Assembly: GCA_012103075.1 (NCBI GenBank)
Contig: JAAVLQ010000001.1
Span: 1-64,000 of the forward strand
Direction of reading: 5' to 3'
Length of the DNA stretch: 64,000 bases
Source: Brucella cytisi
Lineage (GTDB): Bacteria > Pseudomonadota > Alphaproteobacteria > Rhizobiales > Rhizobiaceae
Shown: piece after piece, positions 43,186 to 53,732 of the stretch
How positions within the stretch are numbered: position 1 is the stretch's first letter
Layout of the letters: each line of letters starts with the position of its first letter
Notes under the pieces: model-generated
The model's input: only the letters and a program-made list of their open reading frames with translations
Database searches by the model: none
What the model was told of the DNA's origin: nothing
Position numbers and translations under genes: made by a program

Positions 43186-43976
43186 AGGCGTTTGAAACGA
43201 TCCAGATTGCGATAGATCAACGCGGCGTCGCGACACTGACGCTCAACCGTCCAGAGCAGCATAATGCGCTATCCGGTCGGATGATCGATGAGCTTCTGAC
43301 GGCGACGCTGCATCTGGCGGATGATGACGCCGTGCGCCTCGTGGTCCTGACCGGCAATGGCACCAGTTTTTGTGCAGGCGGTGATCTGGGATGGATGCAG
43401 GAACAGGTCAAAGCCACACGCGCGCAGCGCATTGAGGAAGCGCGCAAGCTCGCCCTCATGCTGAAAGCGCTGCGCGATTTGCCAAAACCGCTGTTCGGGC
43501 GCATCAACGGGCAGGCCTATGGCGGCGGCGTCGGCCTCATCAGCGTCTGCGATGCGGCCATCGCTGCATCCGGCGCGCGCTTCGGGCTGACGGAGACCGG
43601 GCTCGGCCTGATACCGGCCACCATCAGCCCCTATGTGGTAGCGCGCATCGGTCAGGCGAATGCGCTGCGCACATTCACTTCGGCGCGACTGTTCGATGCC
43701 GAGGAAGCACGGCGGATCGGGCTGGTGCATGACGTTATCGAGGCGGAACGTCTCGATGCGGCGGTGGAGGCGGAGATTAAACCCTATTTTGCCACCGCGC
43801 CTGCAGCGGTTGCCGCCTCCAAGAGGCTGGTTCATGCGCTGGGCGCGCCGATAGACGAGGGCGTCATCGAAATGACGCTGACCCGTCTTGCCGATACATG
43901 GGAAACGCCAGAGGCCGCGGAGGGAATCGCGGCCTTTTTTGCGAAGAAATCACCATCATGGAAGGGAGGGAACTGA
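43182..43976 (+). CDS. Enoyl-CoA hydratase, probable methylglutaconyl-CoA hydratase
   Basis: Crotonase fold, 264 residues, intact. Oxyanion-hole segments FCAGGDLGWMQEQ and GRINGQAYGGGVGLISVCDAA, then GLTETGLGLIPATISPYV. Since ivd, mccAB and hmgL are the surrounding steps, it most likely hydrates 3-methylglutaconyl-CoA, completing the pathway (inference from context). Confidence 0.88.
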   Translation: MKAFETIQIAIDQRGVATLTLNRPEQHNALSGRMIDELLTATLHLADDDAVRLVVLTGNGTSFCAGGDLGWMQEQVKATRAQRIEEARKLALMLKALRDLPKPLFGRINGQAYGGGVGLISVCDAAIAASGARFGLTETGLGLIPATISPYVVARIGQANALRTFTSARLFDAEEARRIGLVHDVIEAERLDAAVEAEIKPYFATAPAAVAASKRLVHALGAPIDEGVIEMTLTRLADTWETPEAAEGIAAFFAKKSPSWKGGN

Positions 43977-44300
43977 ACATTTGGGAGGAGCCGATTTTCG
44001 TTGTAGTTGCGGGCACTTGGCCCCTTGCAATCGGAAGCCGGAAATGCATTCTTATTACATCATGAAAGCTCGCTCCCGTTCCGGAGCATGATTCCGAAAG
44101 GGCAGATGCAATTTCGGATAATATTATGGCTCTGACCTCTTCGAGGCGGCGGTGCGGTGTGCTTTTGGATTGACCCTTTGAGATCATGTGATGAACAAAG
44201 GGAGGGCCCGGCAATTCGGCAGCGCAGACGCGTTGAGATTTGACCGGCAAGGGTTGTCTCGGGGCCGTCGGAGGACGCTGCCCTACAAAGGAGAAAAAGA
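43977..44300. other. Intergenic region before livK
   Basis: About 320 bases. A fragment resembling the dispersed palindromic repeats (GGAGCATGATTCCGAAA) is at 44082-44098. It should hold the promoter of the binding-protein gene; no clear element seen. Confidence 0.45.
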
Positions 44301-45407
44301 ATGAACCTGAAACTTCTGTCCAGCGTGGCTTTCGCAGCTACACTCGGCTTTGCCAGCCGCCGCCTATGCTGACATCACCATCGGCGTCGTTGCACCGCTG
44401 ACGGGCCCTGTCGCTGCTTTCGGTGACCGGTGAAGAAGGGCGCGGAAACCGCCGTTGAAGTCATCAACAAGGCTGGCGGCATCAAGGGCGAGAAAGTCGT
44501 TCTGAAGTTTGCAGACGATGCCGGTGAACCGAAGCAGGGCGTTTCCGCCGCCAACCAGATCGTTGGCGACGGCATCAAGTTCGTCGTCGGCCCGGTCACG
44601 ACCGGCGTCGCCATCCCTGTTTCCGACGTCTTCTCGGAAAACGGTGTTCTGATGGTTACCCCGACCGCCACCGGCCCGGATCTGACCGCGCGCAATCTGG
44701 AAAACGTGTTCCGCACTTGCGGTCGCGACGACCAGCAGGCTGAAGTCATGGCCGATTATGTCCTGAAGAACTTCAAGGACAAGAAGGTCGCCGTGATCCA
44801 TGACAAGGGTGCCTATGGCAAGGGTCTGGCCGACGCTTTCAAGGCGGCGATCAACAAGGGCGGCATCACGGAAGTCCATTACGATTCGGTCACGCCGGGC
44901 GACAAGGATTTCAGCGCGCTCGTCACCAAGCTCAAATCTGCTGGCACTGACGTCGTCTATTTCGGCGGCTACCATGCCGAAGGCGGCCTCCTGTCGCGTC
45001 AGCTGCATGACGCTGGCATGCAGGCACTTGTGCTCGGCGGCGAAGGCCTGTCCAACACCGAATATTGGGCAATCGGCGGCACCAACGCACAGGGCACGCT
45101 CTTTACCAACGCCAAGGACGCCACCAAGAACCCGGCTTCCAAGGATGCTATCGAAGCGCTCAAGGCCAAGGGTATCCCGGCTGAAGCCTTCACCATGAAC
45201 GCCTATGCCGCTGTGGAAGTCATCAAGGCCGGCATCGAACGCGCCGATTCGACCGATGATTCTGCTGCCGTCGCCAAGGCTCTGCATGATGGCAAGCCTA
45301 TCGAAACCGCTATTGGCACGCTGACCTATGGCGCAAACGGCGACCTTAGCTCGCCAAGCTTCGACATCTTCAAGTGGGATGACGGCAAGATCGTCGGCCT
45401 CGAATAA
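44301..45407 (+). CDS. Branched-chain amino acid ABC transporter binding protein (two frameshifts)
   Basis: Periplasmic LivK/LivJ-type receptor. ATG 44301 follows AAGGAGAAAA. Signal peptide [19 protein letters not shown], then [20 protein letters not shown]. Breaks: one extra C near 44355-44362 at the signal-peptide cleavage region, and 44427-44430 (CCGG where GDQVKKG needs CC-AGG). The rest ([40 protein letters not shown]) is typical. No permease or ATPase genes are next to it. It follows the leucine cluster, in keeping with leucine uptake. Confidence 0.88.
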
Positions 45408-45430
45408 GATTGTCGTGGTTTAGAATACAA

Positions 45431-45454
45431 AACGCCGGGGTTATCCCCGGCGTT
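45431..45454. terminator. Bidirectional terminator
   Basis: AACGCCGGGG, loop TTAT, CCCCGGCGTT, with T-rich sequence on the minus-strand exit. It lies between the convergent livK-type gene and the phosphatase gene. Confidence 0.85.
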
Positions 45455-45478
45455 CTGCATTTGTGGAGCTGAAAACCA

Positions 45479-46075
45479 TCAGGAACCGGTATAGCCGAGT
45501 TCCGCCTCGATGGCTTCGAAGGTCTTTTCCATAGCGTAGGTCGGGCTGAGCGGAAAACCGAAATGTCCGTAGGCGATGGACATCTGCCGCTCGGCCTTTG
45601 CCTTACTACCCTTCGCGACTGCTGCCACATAGAGCGCTGCAGCGAGACCGGTGCGGTCGGCGCCGGATTTGCAATGGATGAGCACCGGCTTTTCTGCATT
45701 CTGCATCAGGGCGATTAGCTGTCTCGTCTGTGCAGGGGTCAACTCCCGCCTTGACGACATTTCGAAATCGGCATGCTTGATGCCGAGCGTTTTCGCGGTT
45801 GCGATCTCTTCGTCATACCATTTCGAGCCCGACTCCGGGCCGCGCAGATTGATGATCGTTTTGATGCCATAAAGCTTCTGCAGGGATGCGATGCGTGCAG
45901 GATCAGGTTGGTTGGAGCGATAGGCCTGTCCGTCGATGATGGTGTGGACGTTGCCCTTATATTGCAGCGTGTACAGATAGCCGCCCATGACGCTTGAGCC
46001 GACGAGCAGTCCCAGCCCGGCCATCCGGGCATAAGTAAAGGACCAATCGACGTATTTCCGAAAAAAGAACGACAT
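45479..46075 (-). CDS. Membrane-anchored dual-specificity/tyrosine phosphatase-like protein
   Basis: 198 residues. One N-terminal transmembrane segment (ARMAGLGLLVGSSVMGGYLY), then a phosphatase domain with the Cys-x5-Arg loop HCKSGADRTG and an upstream general-acid candidate in KTIINLRGPE. Likely dephosphorylates protein or lipid at the envelope; substrate unknown. Intact. Confidence 0.82.
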   Translation of the reverse strand: MSFFFRKYVDWSFTYARMAGLGLLVGSSVMGGYLYTLQYKGNVHTIIDGQAYRSNQPDPARIASLQKLYGIKTIINLRGPESGSKWYDEEIATAKTLGIKHADFEMSSRRELTPAQTRQLIALMQNAEKPVLIHCKSGADRTGLAAALYVAAVAKGSKAKAERQMSIAYGHFGFPLSPTYAMEKTFEAIEAELGYTGS

Positions 46076-46375
46076 AGGGGCCTCATCCGAACGAAAGCAA
46101 ATAATAAAACATAGCGAGTTGAAAATTTCTTCTTGGTTTTCGCGGGAAATATACTAGGATTTGGACTTAATCTTGTCCGAGAACAAGGTCTTCAATTTTC
46201 TGTTTAATTTATTTTTGAAATGCATTCCGCAGGTTCTTGCGGAAAATTTTTGGAGCAAGCGTCTGCGTCAGTTTGTGGTGTCAGTAAATCGCGTTGGTTT
46301 TCGTGGCTTAAGCTTCGGTTAACCATGACTGTTTAATCTATGACCATGTGCTGGGGCAGATAGCGGAGCAGGTTT
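46076..46375. other. AT-rich intergenic region
   Basis: About 300 bases between divergent genes. AT-rich, presumably promoters for both. No distinct element recognised. Confidence 0.4.
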
Positions 46376-46576
46376 ATGCAGCGCTACAGATTTGACGATA
46401 AAAGAATTCTGATCGAGGCGATTGTTGAGTTGCTCAACAGGGGCGTAGAGCCCGACGAACTTGATCTTGTACTGAGCCGGATCGGTCCGGTCGATCTCGA
46501 CTTGATGCGGCAATGCCTGATCGAGGTGTGGAATTACAACCACCCCGATGTGGCGGAAACGCCGATGGCGGCCTGA
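46376..46576 (+). CDS. Small hypothetical protein (66 aa)
   Basis: Begins at ATG 46376 after GGAGCAGG. Acidic, amphipathic helical sequence (ILIEAIVELLNRGVEPDELDLVLSR), no signal peptide or membrane segment. Codon use looks coding and it has a good ribosome site. I do not recognise the family. Confidence 0.6.
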   Translation: MQRYRFDDKRILIEAIVELLNRGVEPDELDLVLSRIGPVDLDLMRQCLIEVWNYNHPDVAETPMAA

Positions 46577-47262
46577 CGACAGGTTCTGCAGCCCTTTGGG
46601 CGCAAAGCTTCAGACGTCGGAAACGGATATCACAAGCGTCGATCTGCGGAAGCGGGATGAACGCGGACTACATGGGCGTGATTAGGCGCCCACGCGCAAG
46701 AATACGGCAGTTTCAGGCAACGGTTTGTGGGTCGAAACTGTCGGGGCAGGGCCGGGTTGAACCGGTTTTGGAGTAATCTGGCCGCTGCCCGCAATGTCAT
46801 ATTCCTGAAACGCAGACGGGTTATATCCATATGCGTATCGGGAATTCACTTGGGGTCGTGACCACGGATGTACTGGCGCAACTCAGGTGAAAGCGGAAGG
46901 TCGGGTTCAACCCGGCCTTTTTCGTTTTAGCGTATTTTCCGGAAAGAATGACGTGTCCCTGCCGGGAACCGGTCCACGGGATTGGTTTCTTATCTCGCTT
47001 CGATGCGTTGGATAATGCGACGAAACAAATACTTGCAGCGGTTCAGCGGCTCTGTTTTTAACTGGAACCGCTCTGGAGTACTGCCGTCAGGCGAGTTCCG
47101 GTCGAGGCCGCATGGAATTGCGAAATGGCTTTCGGTGCGGTTCCGTTTCAGTGACGCATGACAGGAAACATTTTCCCCGCTCGATAAATACCGTATGAAA
47201 GAGGTTGCCTGCTGCCATTTCTGGAGGCCGCGCGATCTCATTTTCAATCACGGAAACCGTTC
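46577..47262. other. Long non-coding gap with a terminator
   Basis: Nearly 700 bases without a convincing gene. A terminator on the + strand at 46899-46926 (GGTCGGGTT/AACCCGGCC then T-rich) ends something transcribed rightwards; the nearest + gene stops over 300 bases before, so a small RNA or a very short gene between is possible. Partial repeat-like sequence (TTCCGGAAAG) near 46932. Confidence 0.45.
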
Positions 47263-47572
47263 ATGATACGCCATATCGTTCTCGTCGAATTCAGGTCCGA
47301 ACTCGGAGCCGCGCAGATCGACGAGAAGCTGCAGGCCGTTGTGGCCCTCAAGGACAAGATCGGTGGCATCCTGTCCATTACGGCTGGCGAAAACAACAGT
47401 CTGGAAAATCTCGAAAAAGGGTTTCCGGCACGGTTTTGTCGTCGATTTCACGGATAGCGCGGCGCGGGATGCCTATCTTCCGCATCCCGAACACGCGAAG
47501 GTCGGCAAAAGCCTCGTCGAAGCCGCTGAAGGTGGCATCGAGGGCATATTGGTTTTCGACTACGCGTTCTAG
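47263..47572 (+). CDS. Dabb (stress-responsive alpha/beta barrel) domain protein (one frameshift)
   Basis: About 103 residues. The Dabb fold is a small ferredoxin-like dimer. Family text: MIRHIVLVEFRSEL at the start and FVVDFTDSAARDAYLPHPEH in the second half. The frame shifts at 47425-47426 (one C extra, in EKGFRHGF). Function unknown. Its stop overlaps the end of the convergent molybdopterin-binding gene by four bases. Confidence 0.8.
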
Positions 47573-48527
47573 AGAACCAGTCCACCAACCCCCATGCGGG
47601 AAAGATCGTCGGCGGAAAGTGTGATCCCCGCCATCAGGCGATCCAGCACCCAGTCGAGGCTGTTTTCGCGGGCGCTGCGGGCTGATCCGGGGGCGGCGAC
47701 AATATATTTGCCATCATGCCGGCCCAAAACCAGCAGATTGCCCGGATCGACCGGCATACCGATGCGCAGGATTTCACCGCCCGACATGCGGATCGACTGC
47801 GGCACGATATCTGCCTCGTCGGCAACCGCCGATGCGCTGAAGATCACGATAATATCGCAGGTGCGGCTCACTTCCGCGATTGCCGCTGTCAGCGCAACCT
47901 GATCGTGCGCGACGCGCTTCTCGCAAACAAGTGTCCCGCCATTTCGAGCAGTCCGCTTTCCCATCAGTTCGCGGGTCTTCTCAAGAACCGTTTCGCGTAT
48001 CGAGGGAAGGCGCGACTGGATCAGCCCGATCCGCGCGCCGTTGAAGGGATGGATGCGCAGCGCAGGCCGTGCATCGAGGCCGATGTCCCGCAAAAGGATC
48101 CCCGGCACAGCAAAAGGAATGATCTTGACTGTGGCGACCATCTGTCCGGCTTCCACCCGCACATGATTGCGCAGCGTCGCGATGGAAATGCGCGCATCAT
48201 GCGCATTGATCGCATCAATACGGTCGGCATCTACCAAAAATACGCCATTCTTCCGGGCGTGCAGATTGACCCGTCCGGTTGTGGGGCTGCCGATCTCCAC
48301 TTCGCCGGAAATAAGCATACGTCCGATGGCGAGTGCGGCCTCATCCTCGCCGATATCGCCCTTTTCGGGCGCGCAGCCAGAACCGAGCTGATACCTGCCT
48401 CCTGCAACAGGGCAAGATTGAGGGCATCAAGAACTGTGCCTTTGCGTAAAGTGAGCGCACCTGCCGTCATGGCATAGCCGAGAATTGCACCTTCGGCTTC
48501 ATCAAGCGGCATTTCGGCAAATATCAT
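47569..48527 (-). CDS. Molybdopterin-binding (MoeA/MogA-like) protein without MobA domain (one frameshift)
   Basis: ATG 48527 (MIFAEMPLDEAEGAIL) after GGGGAT. The family has an N-terminal MoeA-like part (GSPTTGRVNLHA, ATVKIIPFAVPG) and a MoCF-type domain (FSASAVADEADIVPQS, GMPVDPGNLLVLG, GAPG-like APGSARSARENSLDWVL). In many rhizobia this unit is fused to a MobA-like nucleotidyltransferase; here the protein ends at GVGGLVL, so the second domain is missing. One base is missing near 48361-48370. Probable role in molybdenum cofactor maturation. Confidence 0.78.
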
Positions 48528-49103
48528 TTCTATCCCCAATTCCCTCGCGCATTTTCAATAAGCATACACAGCGCGGAAGATAAACCGTCTCTGCGCCCCG
48601 GGTTATTTTGCCGAGGATCGTGCCGCCACAAAACGTCGGACATGGATCGGAGCGGCTGTCCGAAAACCGTTTAACACTTTCCGAGATGCGCGCAATTCGC
48701 GTCAAATTCGGTAAATTCCCATCACGATCCCGTTTATTCATGGGGTAGATGGCGGTTTTCATCTTGCAAACCCTTTCCTTTGGGCCTATTCGCTCCGCCG
48801 CACCTGACAACTGGTGACCCATTCAGACCGCCGGTCAGGACATCGATCCCTTGAGAGGGCCGATGGATTTATTGCATTTATGCATTGCCCAAAACATGGC
48901 CCGCATCAGCGATCTGGCCGGATTGTTCAGACAAAATGCCCGCTTTTGGGCGCGACATTACGATCCAGCACAATTTTCGTCAGGCACGTGACAAACGGGA
49001 TTATTCGTTATAACGGTACTTTTGGAAATTTCAGAATTTACCGAAAACTAGGAAATGACGCATGCGCCGGAGATGATACTCCGCGCGCAGGATGGAAAGA
49101 CAA
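48528..49103. other. Intergenic region before cyoA
   Basis: About 575 bases. A half copy of the dispersed palindromic repeat (CCGAAAACCGTTTAACACTT) is near 48658. Must carry the cyo promoter, which I cannot place. The short frames here look non-coding. Confidence 0.45.
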
Positions 49104-50109
49104 ATGAAACACGGCACCCCCGGACGATCGTTTCGTTCGCCGTCTTGGCCCTCACGGCGTTTCTCGCAGGCTGCGAGAACCGGTCCTGCTTTCCCCGAAA
49201 GGGGAAATCGGCATGGCAGAACGCGATCTCATGCTTTTTGCGACCGGCATCATGCTGCTCGTCGTGCTTCCCGTCATCTTCATGACGCTTTACTTCGCAT
49301 GGAAGTACCGCGCCTCGAATGAGAAGGCGGATTACCAGCCCGACTGGCACCACTCGACCAAGATCGAGCTCGCCGTCTGGCTCATCCCGTTGGCGATCAT
49401 CGTCGTTCTGGGCTCCGTGACCGGATTGCCACCCACAAGCTCGATCCGTACCGCCCGCTGGAATCGAATGCAAAGCCGATCAATGTCGAAGTCGTTGCGC
49501 TCGACTGGAAATGGCTTTTCATCTATCCGGACGAGGGGCATCGCCACCGTCAATGAAATGGCAATGCCGGTCGATGTGCCGGTCAACTTCAAGCTGACCT
49601 CCAGCAACATCATGAATTCCTTCTTCATCCCGCAGCTCGGCAGTCAGGTCTACACGATGCCGAGCATGCAGACGAAGCTGCATCTGATTGCCAATCATGC
49701 TGGCGAGTTCGACGGTATCTCCGCCAATTACAGCGGTCAGGGTTTTGCCCAGATGCGCTTCAAGGCGCATGCCTACAATCAGGCCGACTTCGACAAGTGG
49801 GTTGCCGATGTGAAGGCCAAGGCGAATGGCGAAGAGCTGAGCCGCGACCGTTACGCCTCGCTGGTTCAGCCGAGCGAGAAGGTTCCGCCGCAGTTCTTCA
49901 CCTATAATGACCGGGCGCTGTTCCACAACATCGTGAACCGCTGCTGGGACGGCAAGTCCGTCTGCCTCGACGATGAAATGCATCGTCAACAGATGATCCG
50001 CGAAGCGCGTGCCAATCTGCGCAAGTCGTCGCCTGTCGATTTCAGCCAGTGGGCGAGCGACATCATCTGCGCAGTCCAGCCGCAGCGCCTCTCGCAGCTC
50101 GAAAACTGA
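49104..50109 (+). CDS. cyoA: Cytochrome bo3 quinol oxidase subunit II (several frameshifts)
   Basis: Lipoprotein subunit of the bo3 quinol oxidase. A lipobox (LTAFLAGC) is followed by [13 protein letters not shown], two membrane helices, and the cupredoxin domain ([34 protein letters not shown]). It lacks the CuA ligands, fitting a quinol oxidase. Breaks: one or two in the leader (about 49125 and 49185), 49421-49424 (CCGG where [14 protein letters not shown] needs CC-TGG) and an extra G at 49535-49538 restoring frame. Residues between the last two are therefore mistranslated. The exact start is uncertain. Confidence 0.86.
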
Positions 50110-50238
50110 TGTGCCGATAGGTCCGTGATCTCGCAGGAGGTCACGGCCATCCGCATTCAATCCTTTGTTTCACGCGGTTCCGGAAAGATGGCGCGTCTTG
50201 CGCCGTCCCGGAATTGCTAAAATCGAAGCGTGATAAAA

Positions 50239-52217
50239 ATGTTCGGAAAACTTACGCTCGAAGCGATACCCTATCACGAGCCAATCATCATGGTCACTTT
50301 GGCCGCGGTGGCTGGCGGGGCGCTCGCTATTCTTGCAGCCATTACCTACTACCGCAAATGGGCTCCGCTCTGGAACGACTGGCTGACGTCCGTCGACCAC
50401 AAGCGCATTGGCGTGATGTACATCATTCTGGCACTCGTGATGCTGTTCCGCGGCTTCTCGGATGCGGTCATGATGCGCGCCCAGCAGGCAATCGCCTCCG
50501 GCGCCAATGAAGGCTTCCTGCCGCCGCACCACTACGATCAGATCTTCACCGCCCATGGCGTGATCATGATCTTCTTCGTTGCGATGCCCTTCATCGTCGG
50601 CCTGATGAACTTCGCAGTGCCGCTTCAGATCGGCGCGCGCGACGTGGCTTTCCCGTACCTCAACTCGCTCAGCTTCTGGTTGACGGTTGCCGGTGCGATC
50701 CTCATCAACATCTCGCTCGGTGTCGGCGAATTCGCCAAGACTGGCTGGCTGGCCTATCCGCCGCTTTCCGGCAAGGAATTCAGCCCGGATGTCGGGGTGG
50801 ATTATTATATCTGGGCCTTGCAGATTTCCGGTATGGGTACGCTGCTTTCGGGCGTGAACCTGATCACCACCATCATCAAGATGCGCGCGCCCGGCATGGG
50901 CATGATGCAGGTTCCGGTCTTCACTTGGACCGCGCTCTGCTCGAACGTGCTGATCGTCGCAGCCTTCCCGATCCTCACCGTCACGCTGGCCCTGCTTTCG
51001 CTGGACCGCTATCTGGATTTCCACTTCTTCACCAATGATGCCGGTGGCAATCCGATGATGTATGTGAACCTCATCTGGATCTGGGGTCACCCGGAAGTCT
51101 ACATTCTGGTTCTGCCGTGCTTCGGTATCTTCTCGGAAATCGTGGCAACCTTCTCCGGCAAGCGCCTGTTCGGCTACAAGTCGATGGTTTATGCCACTGT
51201 GGCCATCACGGTTCTGTCGTTCCGGTCTGGGTCCACCACTTCTTCACCATGGGTGGCGGTGCCAACGTCAACGCCTTCTTCGGCGTGGCAACCATGATCA
51301 TTTCGATCCCGACGGGGGCGAAGGTCTTCAACTGGCTCTTCACCATGTATAAGGGCCGCGTTCGCATGGAAACGCCGGTCATGTGGACCATCGGCTTCAT
51401 GTGCACCTTCGTTGTCGGCGGCATGACGGGCGTTCTGCTCGCAGTTCCGCCAGCAGACTTCGTGCTGCACAACTCGGTGTTTCTGATCGCCCACTTCCAC
51501 AATGTGATCATCTCGGGCGTGCTGTTCGGCTGCTTTGCCGGTCTCGTCTATTGGTGGCCGAAGGCTTTCGGCTTCAAGCTGAACGAACGTCTGGGCAAGA
51601 ACGCATTCTGGTGCTGGCTCGTCGGCTTCATCCCGGCCTTCATGCCGCTCTACGTGCTCGGGCTGATGGGCATGACCCGTCGTCTGAACCACACCGAAAA
51701 CCCGGCATGGCATATCTACCTCATCATTGCCGCCATCGGCGTTGCGATCATCCTTTGCGGTATCGTGTTCCGGGTTCTGCAGATCGCAGTTTCGATCCGC
51801 GACCGCGAAAAGCTGCGCGACAACAATGGCGACAGCTGGGGTACGGGCCGTACGCTGGAATGGTCGCTGGCTTCGCCGCCTGCCTTCTACAACTTCGCCG
51901 AAGTTCCGCATGTGCGCGATCATGACGGCTGGTGGGATATGAAGCAGAACGGCTATGTGCGCCGCACCGAAAAGTTCGCGCGCATCCACATGCCGAAGAA
52001 CACCGGCACCGGCTTCATCATCGGCATTCTGAACATTCCGCTCGGCTTTGCCTTGGTGTGGCACATCTGGTGGCTGGCAATCGCCTCCGCCGTCGCTGTG
52101 CTGGCCGTTGCCATCGCTCACTCCTTCAATAATGACAGAGACTTTTACGTCTCGGCCGAAGAGGTGCAGGAAGTCGAAGACCTCCGTACCCGGCAACTCA
52201 CTGCTCAGGAGGCCTGA
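50239..52217 (+). CDS. cyoB: Cytochrome bo3 quinol oxidase subunit I (one frameshift)
   Basis: Heme-copper catalytic subunit, about 660 residues. [18 protein letters not shown] is the CyoB N-terminus, so ATG 50239 rather than GTG 50230. Ligand motifs: [15 protein letters not shown], the Cu(B) His-Tyr site [17 protein letters not shown], and heme ligands in HFHNVI. The frame breaks at 51222-51225 (CCGG where VLSFLVWVHHFF needs C-CTGG). cyoC starts five bases after the stop. Confidence 0.94.
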
Positions 52218-52222
52218 TTCCG

Positions 52223-52852
52223 ATGAGCGCAAGCATTTCAACCACCGCTCCGTTCACGGGCGGGAACGAACACCCCGCTCATGAGGACCATCACGATGCA
52301 GGGTCGACCACGCTGGTCGGCTTCTGGATCTACCTGATGAGCGACTGCGTCCTCTTTTCGGGCCTGTTTGCAACCTATGCCGTTCTGGCGCATCAGTTTG
52401 CGGGCGGTCCGACCGGCCGTGAACTGTTCGATTTGAACTTTGTTCTGATCGAAACCATGCTCCTGCTGGTGTCGTCGCTGACCTATGGTCTGGCCACGCT
52501 TTCGATGTTCAAGAAGAACCGTGCCGGCCTTCTGTTCTGGCTGGGCGTGACTTTCCTGCTGGGCGCTGCTTTCCTCGCGATGGAAGTCTATGAGTTCAAT
52601 CACCTGATCCATGAAGGTGCAGGTCCGGGCCGCAGCGCGTTCCTCTCGGCCTTCTTTGCGCTGGTGGGAACCCACGGTCTTCACATCACGTCGGGCCTAA
52701 TCTGGATTCTGGTGCTTTCGGCCCAGCTTCTGCGTGACAGTCTGACGGAAAAGAACCAGACGCGCGTGATGTGCCTCAGCCTCTTCTGGCACTTCACGGA
52801 TATTATCTGGATCGGCGTCTTTACCCTTGTCTATCTGTTGGGTGTACTGTGA
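52223..52852 (+). CDS. cyoC: Cytochrome bo3 quinol oxidase subunit III
   Basis: 209 residues, five membrane helices, intact. Conserved text: [59 protein letters not shown]. Its stop TGA shares a base with the cyoD ATG. Confidence 0.95.
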   Translation: MSASISTTAPFTGGNEHPAHEDHHDAGSTTLVGFWIYLMSDCVLFSGLFATYAVLAHQFAGGPTGRELFDLNFVLIETMLLLVSSLTYGLATLSMFKKNRAGLLFWLGVTFLLGAAFLAMEVYEFNHLIHEGAGPGRSAFLSAFFALVGTHGLHITSGLIWILVLSAQLLRDSLTEKNQTRVMCLSLFWHFTDIIWIGVFTLVYLLGVL

Positions 52853-53220
52853 TGAGCTCTGCACACGAAACACATGATCACGGCGCGAGCCACGGCAGCC
52901 TGAAGACCTATCTGATCGGCTTCGTGCTGGCAGTCGTTCTCACCGTCGTTCCATTCATGCTGGCCATGAACGGCTACTTCACGCCGGGAACCACCGCAGC
53001 AATTGTGCTCGGTATCGCCGTCGTTCAGATTTTGGTGCATCTGGTTTACTTCCTGCACCTCGATCCGAAGTCGGAAGGCGGCTGGAATATTCTGGCACTC
53101 ATCTTCACGGTCATCATTCTGGCTATCGTTCTTGCCGGCTCCATCTGGGTCATGCATCACCTCGATACCAATATGATGCCGATGTACATGTCGCCGGAAG
53201 ACGTGCGTAATCTGCCGTAA
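52852..53220 (+). CDS. cyoD: Cytochrome bo3 quinol oxidase subunit IV
   Basis: 122 residues, three membrane helices, intact. [20 protein letters not shown] start, VVQILVHLVYFLHLDPKSEGGWN is typical of CyoD. Last gene of cyoABCD; no heme O synthase (cyoE) follows. Confidence 0.93.
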   Translation: MSSAHETHDHGASHGSLKTYLIGFVLAVVLTVVPFMLAMNGYFTPGTTAAIVLGIAVVQILVHLVYFLHLDPKSEGGWNILALIFTVIILAIVLAGSIWVMHHLDTNMMPMYMSPEDVRNLP

Positions 53221-53226
53221 TATCAG

Positions 53227-53253
53227 GTCTCGTTGAGTTTGACTCAGCGAGAC
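53227..53253 (+). terminator. Terminator of the cyo operon
   Basis: GTCTCGTTGAG, loop TTTGA, CTCAGCGAGAC with TTGTT, seven bases after the cyoD stop. Confidence 0.75.
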
Positions 53254-53284
53254 TTGTTAAGCCGATGCGGTGATAGAGCATTTT

Positions 53285-53482
53285 CAGGGCGTGGATAGCG
53301 CTAGCATCTTAGCGCCCTGCTATAAAAGGCTCGTCAAACACATTCCCTGCACCACAACGCTGCGGGGAATGCATCTGTGAGCCTCGCAAAACAACTGGCC
53401 TGACGGCCCGTGATCGCGGCTTTATCCTCCCTCTCTCCCCAAAGCCGCGTGGCGTCCCGGTTCCCTCGGGACGCCTTTCTTT
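53285..53482 (+). ncRNA. Candidate structured small RNA with CU-rich loop and terminator
   Basis: Four hairpins in series: CAGGGCG/CGCCCTG (53285-53319); GGCTC/GAGCC enclosing CATTCCC/GGGAATG (53328-53383); CGCGGCTTT/AAAGCCGCG (53415-53449) presenting a 17-base loop with TCCTCCCTCTCTCCCC; and GGCGTCCCG/CGGGACGCC (53451-53475) with a T tract. A second strong terminator after the cyo terminator, with no gene between, implies its own transcript. The loop resembles anti-Shine-Dalgarno motifs of Rhizobiales trans-acting sRNAs (e.g. the alpha-r14 group). The 5' end is unknown; the RNA may start as late as about 53385. Confidence 0.5.
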
Positions 53483-53732
53483 TGACTGTCCGTCAAAGAG
53501 GTGAGAGTAACATTTCCTGTAAAATTTTAATCAAAAATGCTTTAAGTGCGACGTTGTATTTTGTGAAATAAAGATGATTGCAATCAATATATAAGTGTAG
53601 AAAAAAATATTATACGCCCTAAATTTACCATTATTACACATATTGTTTGCATAGTGTAATATATTAACCTAAATTATCTCGTGTTTTATACTTATTGCGT
53701 CTCTGTTCGGCCGCTAATCTGGAGAAGGTGCG

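Noticed and set aside
46801..46890. Tiny frame starting at ATG 46830 (about 19 codons)
   Set aside because: Too short, no clear ribosome site and no recognisable sequence; left as part of the gap.
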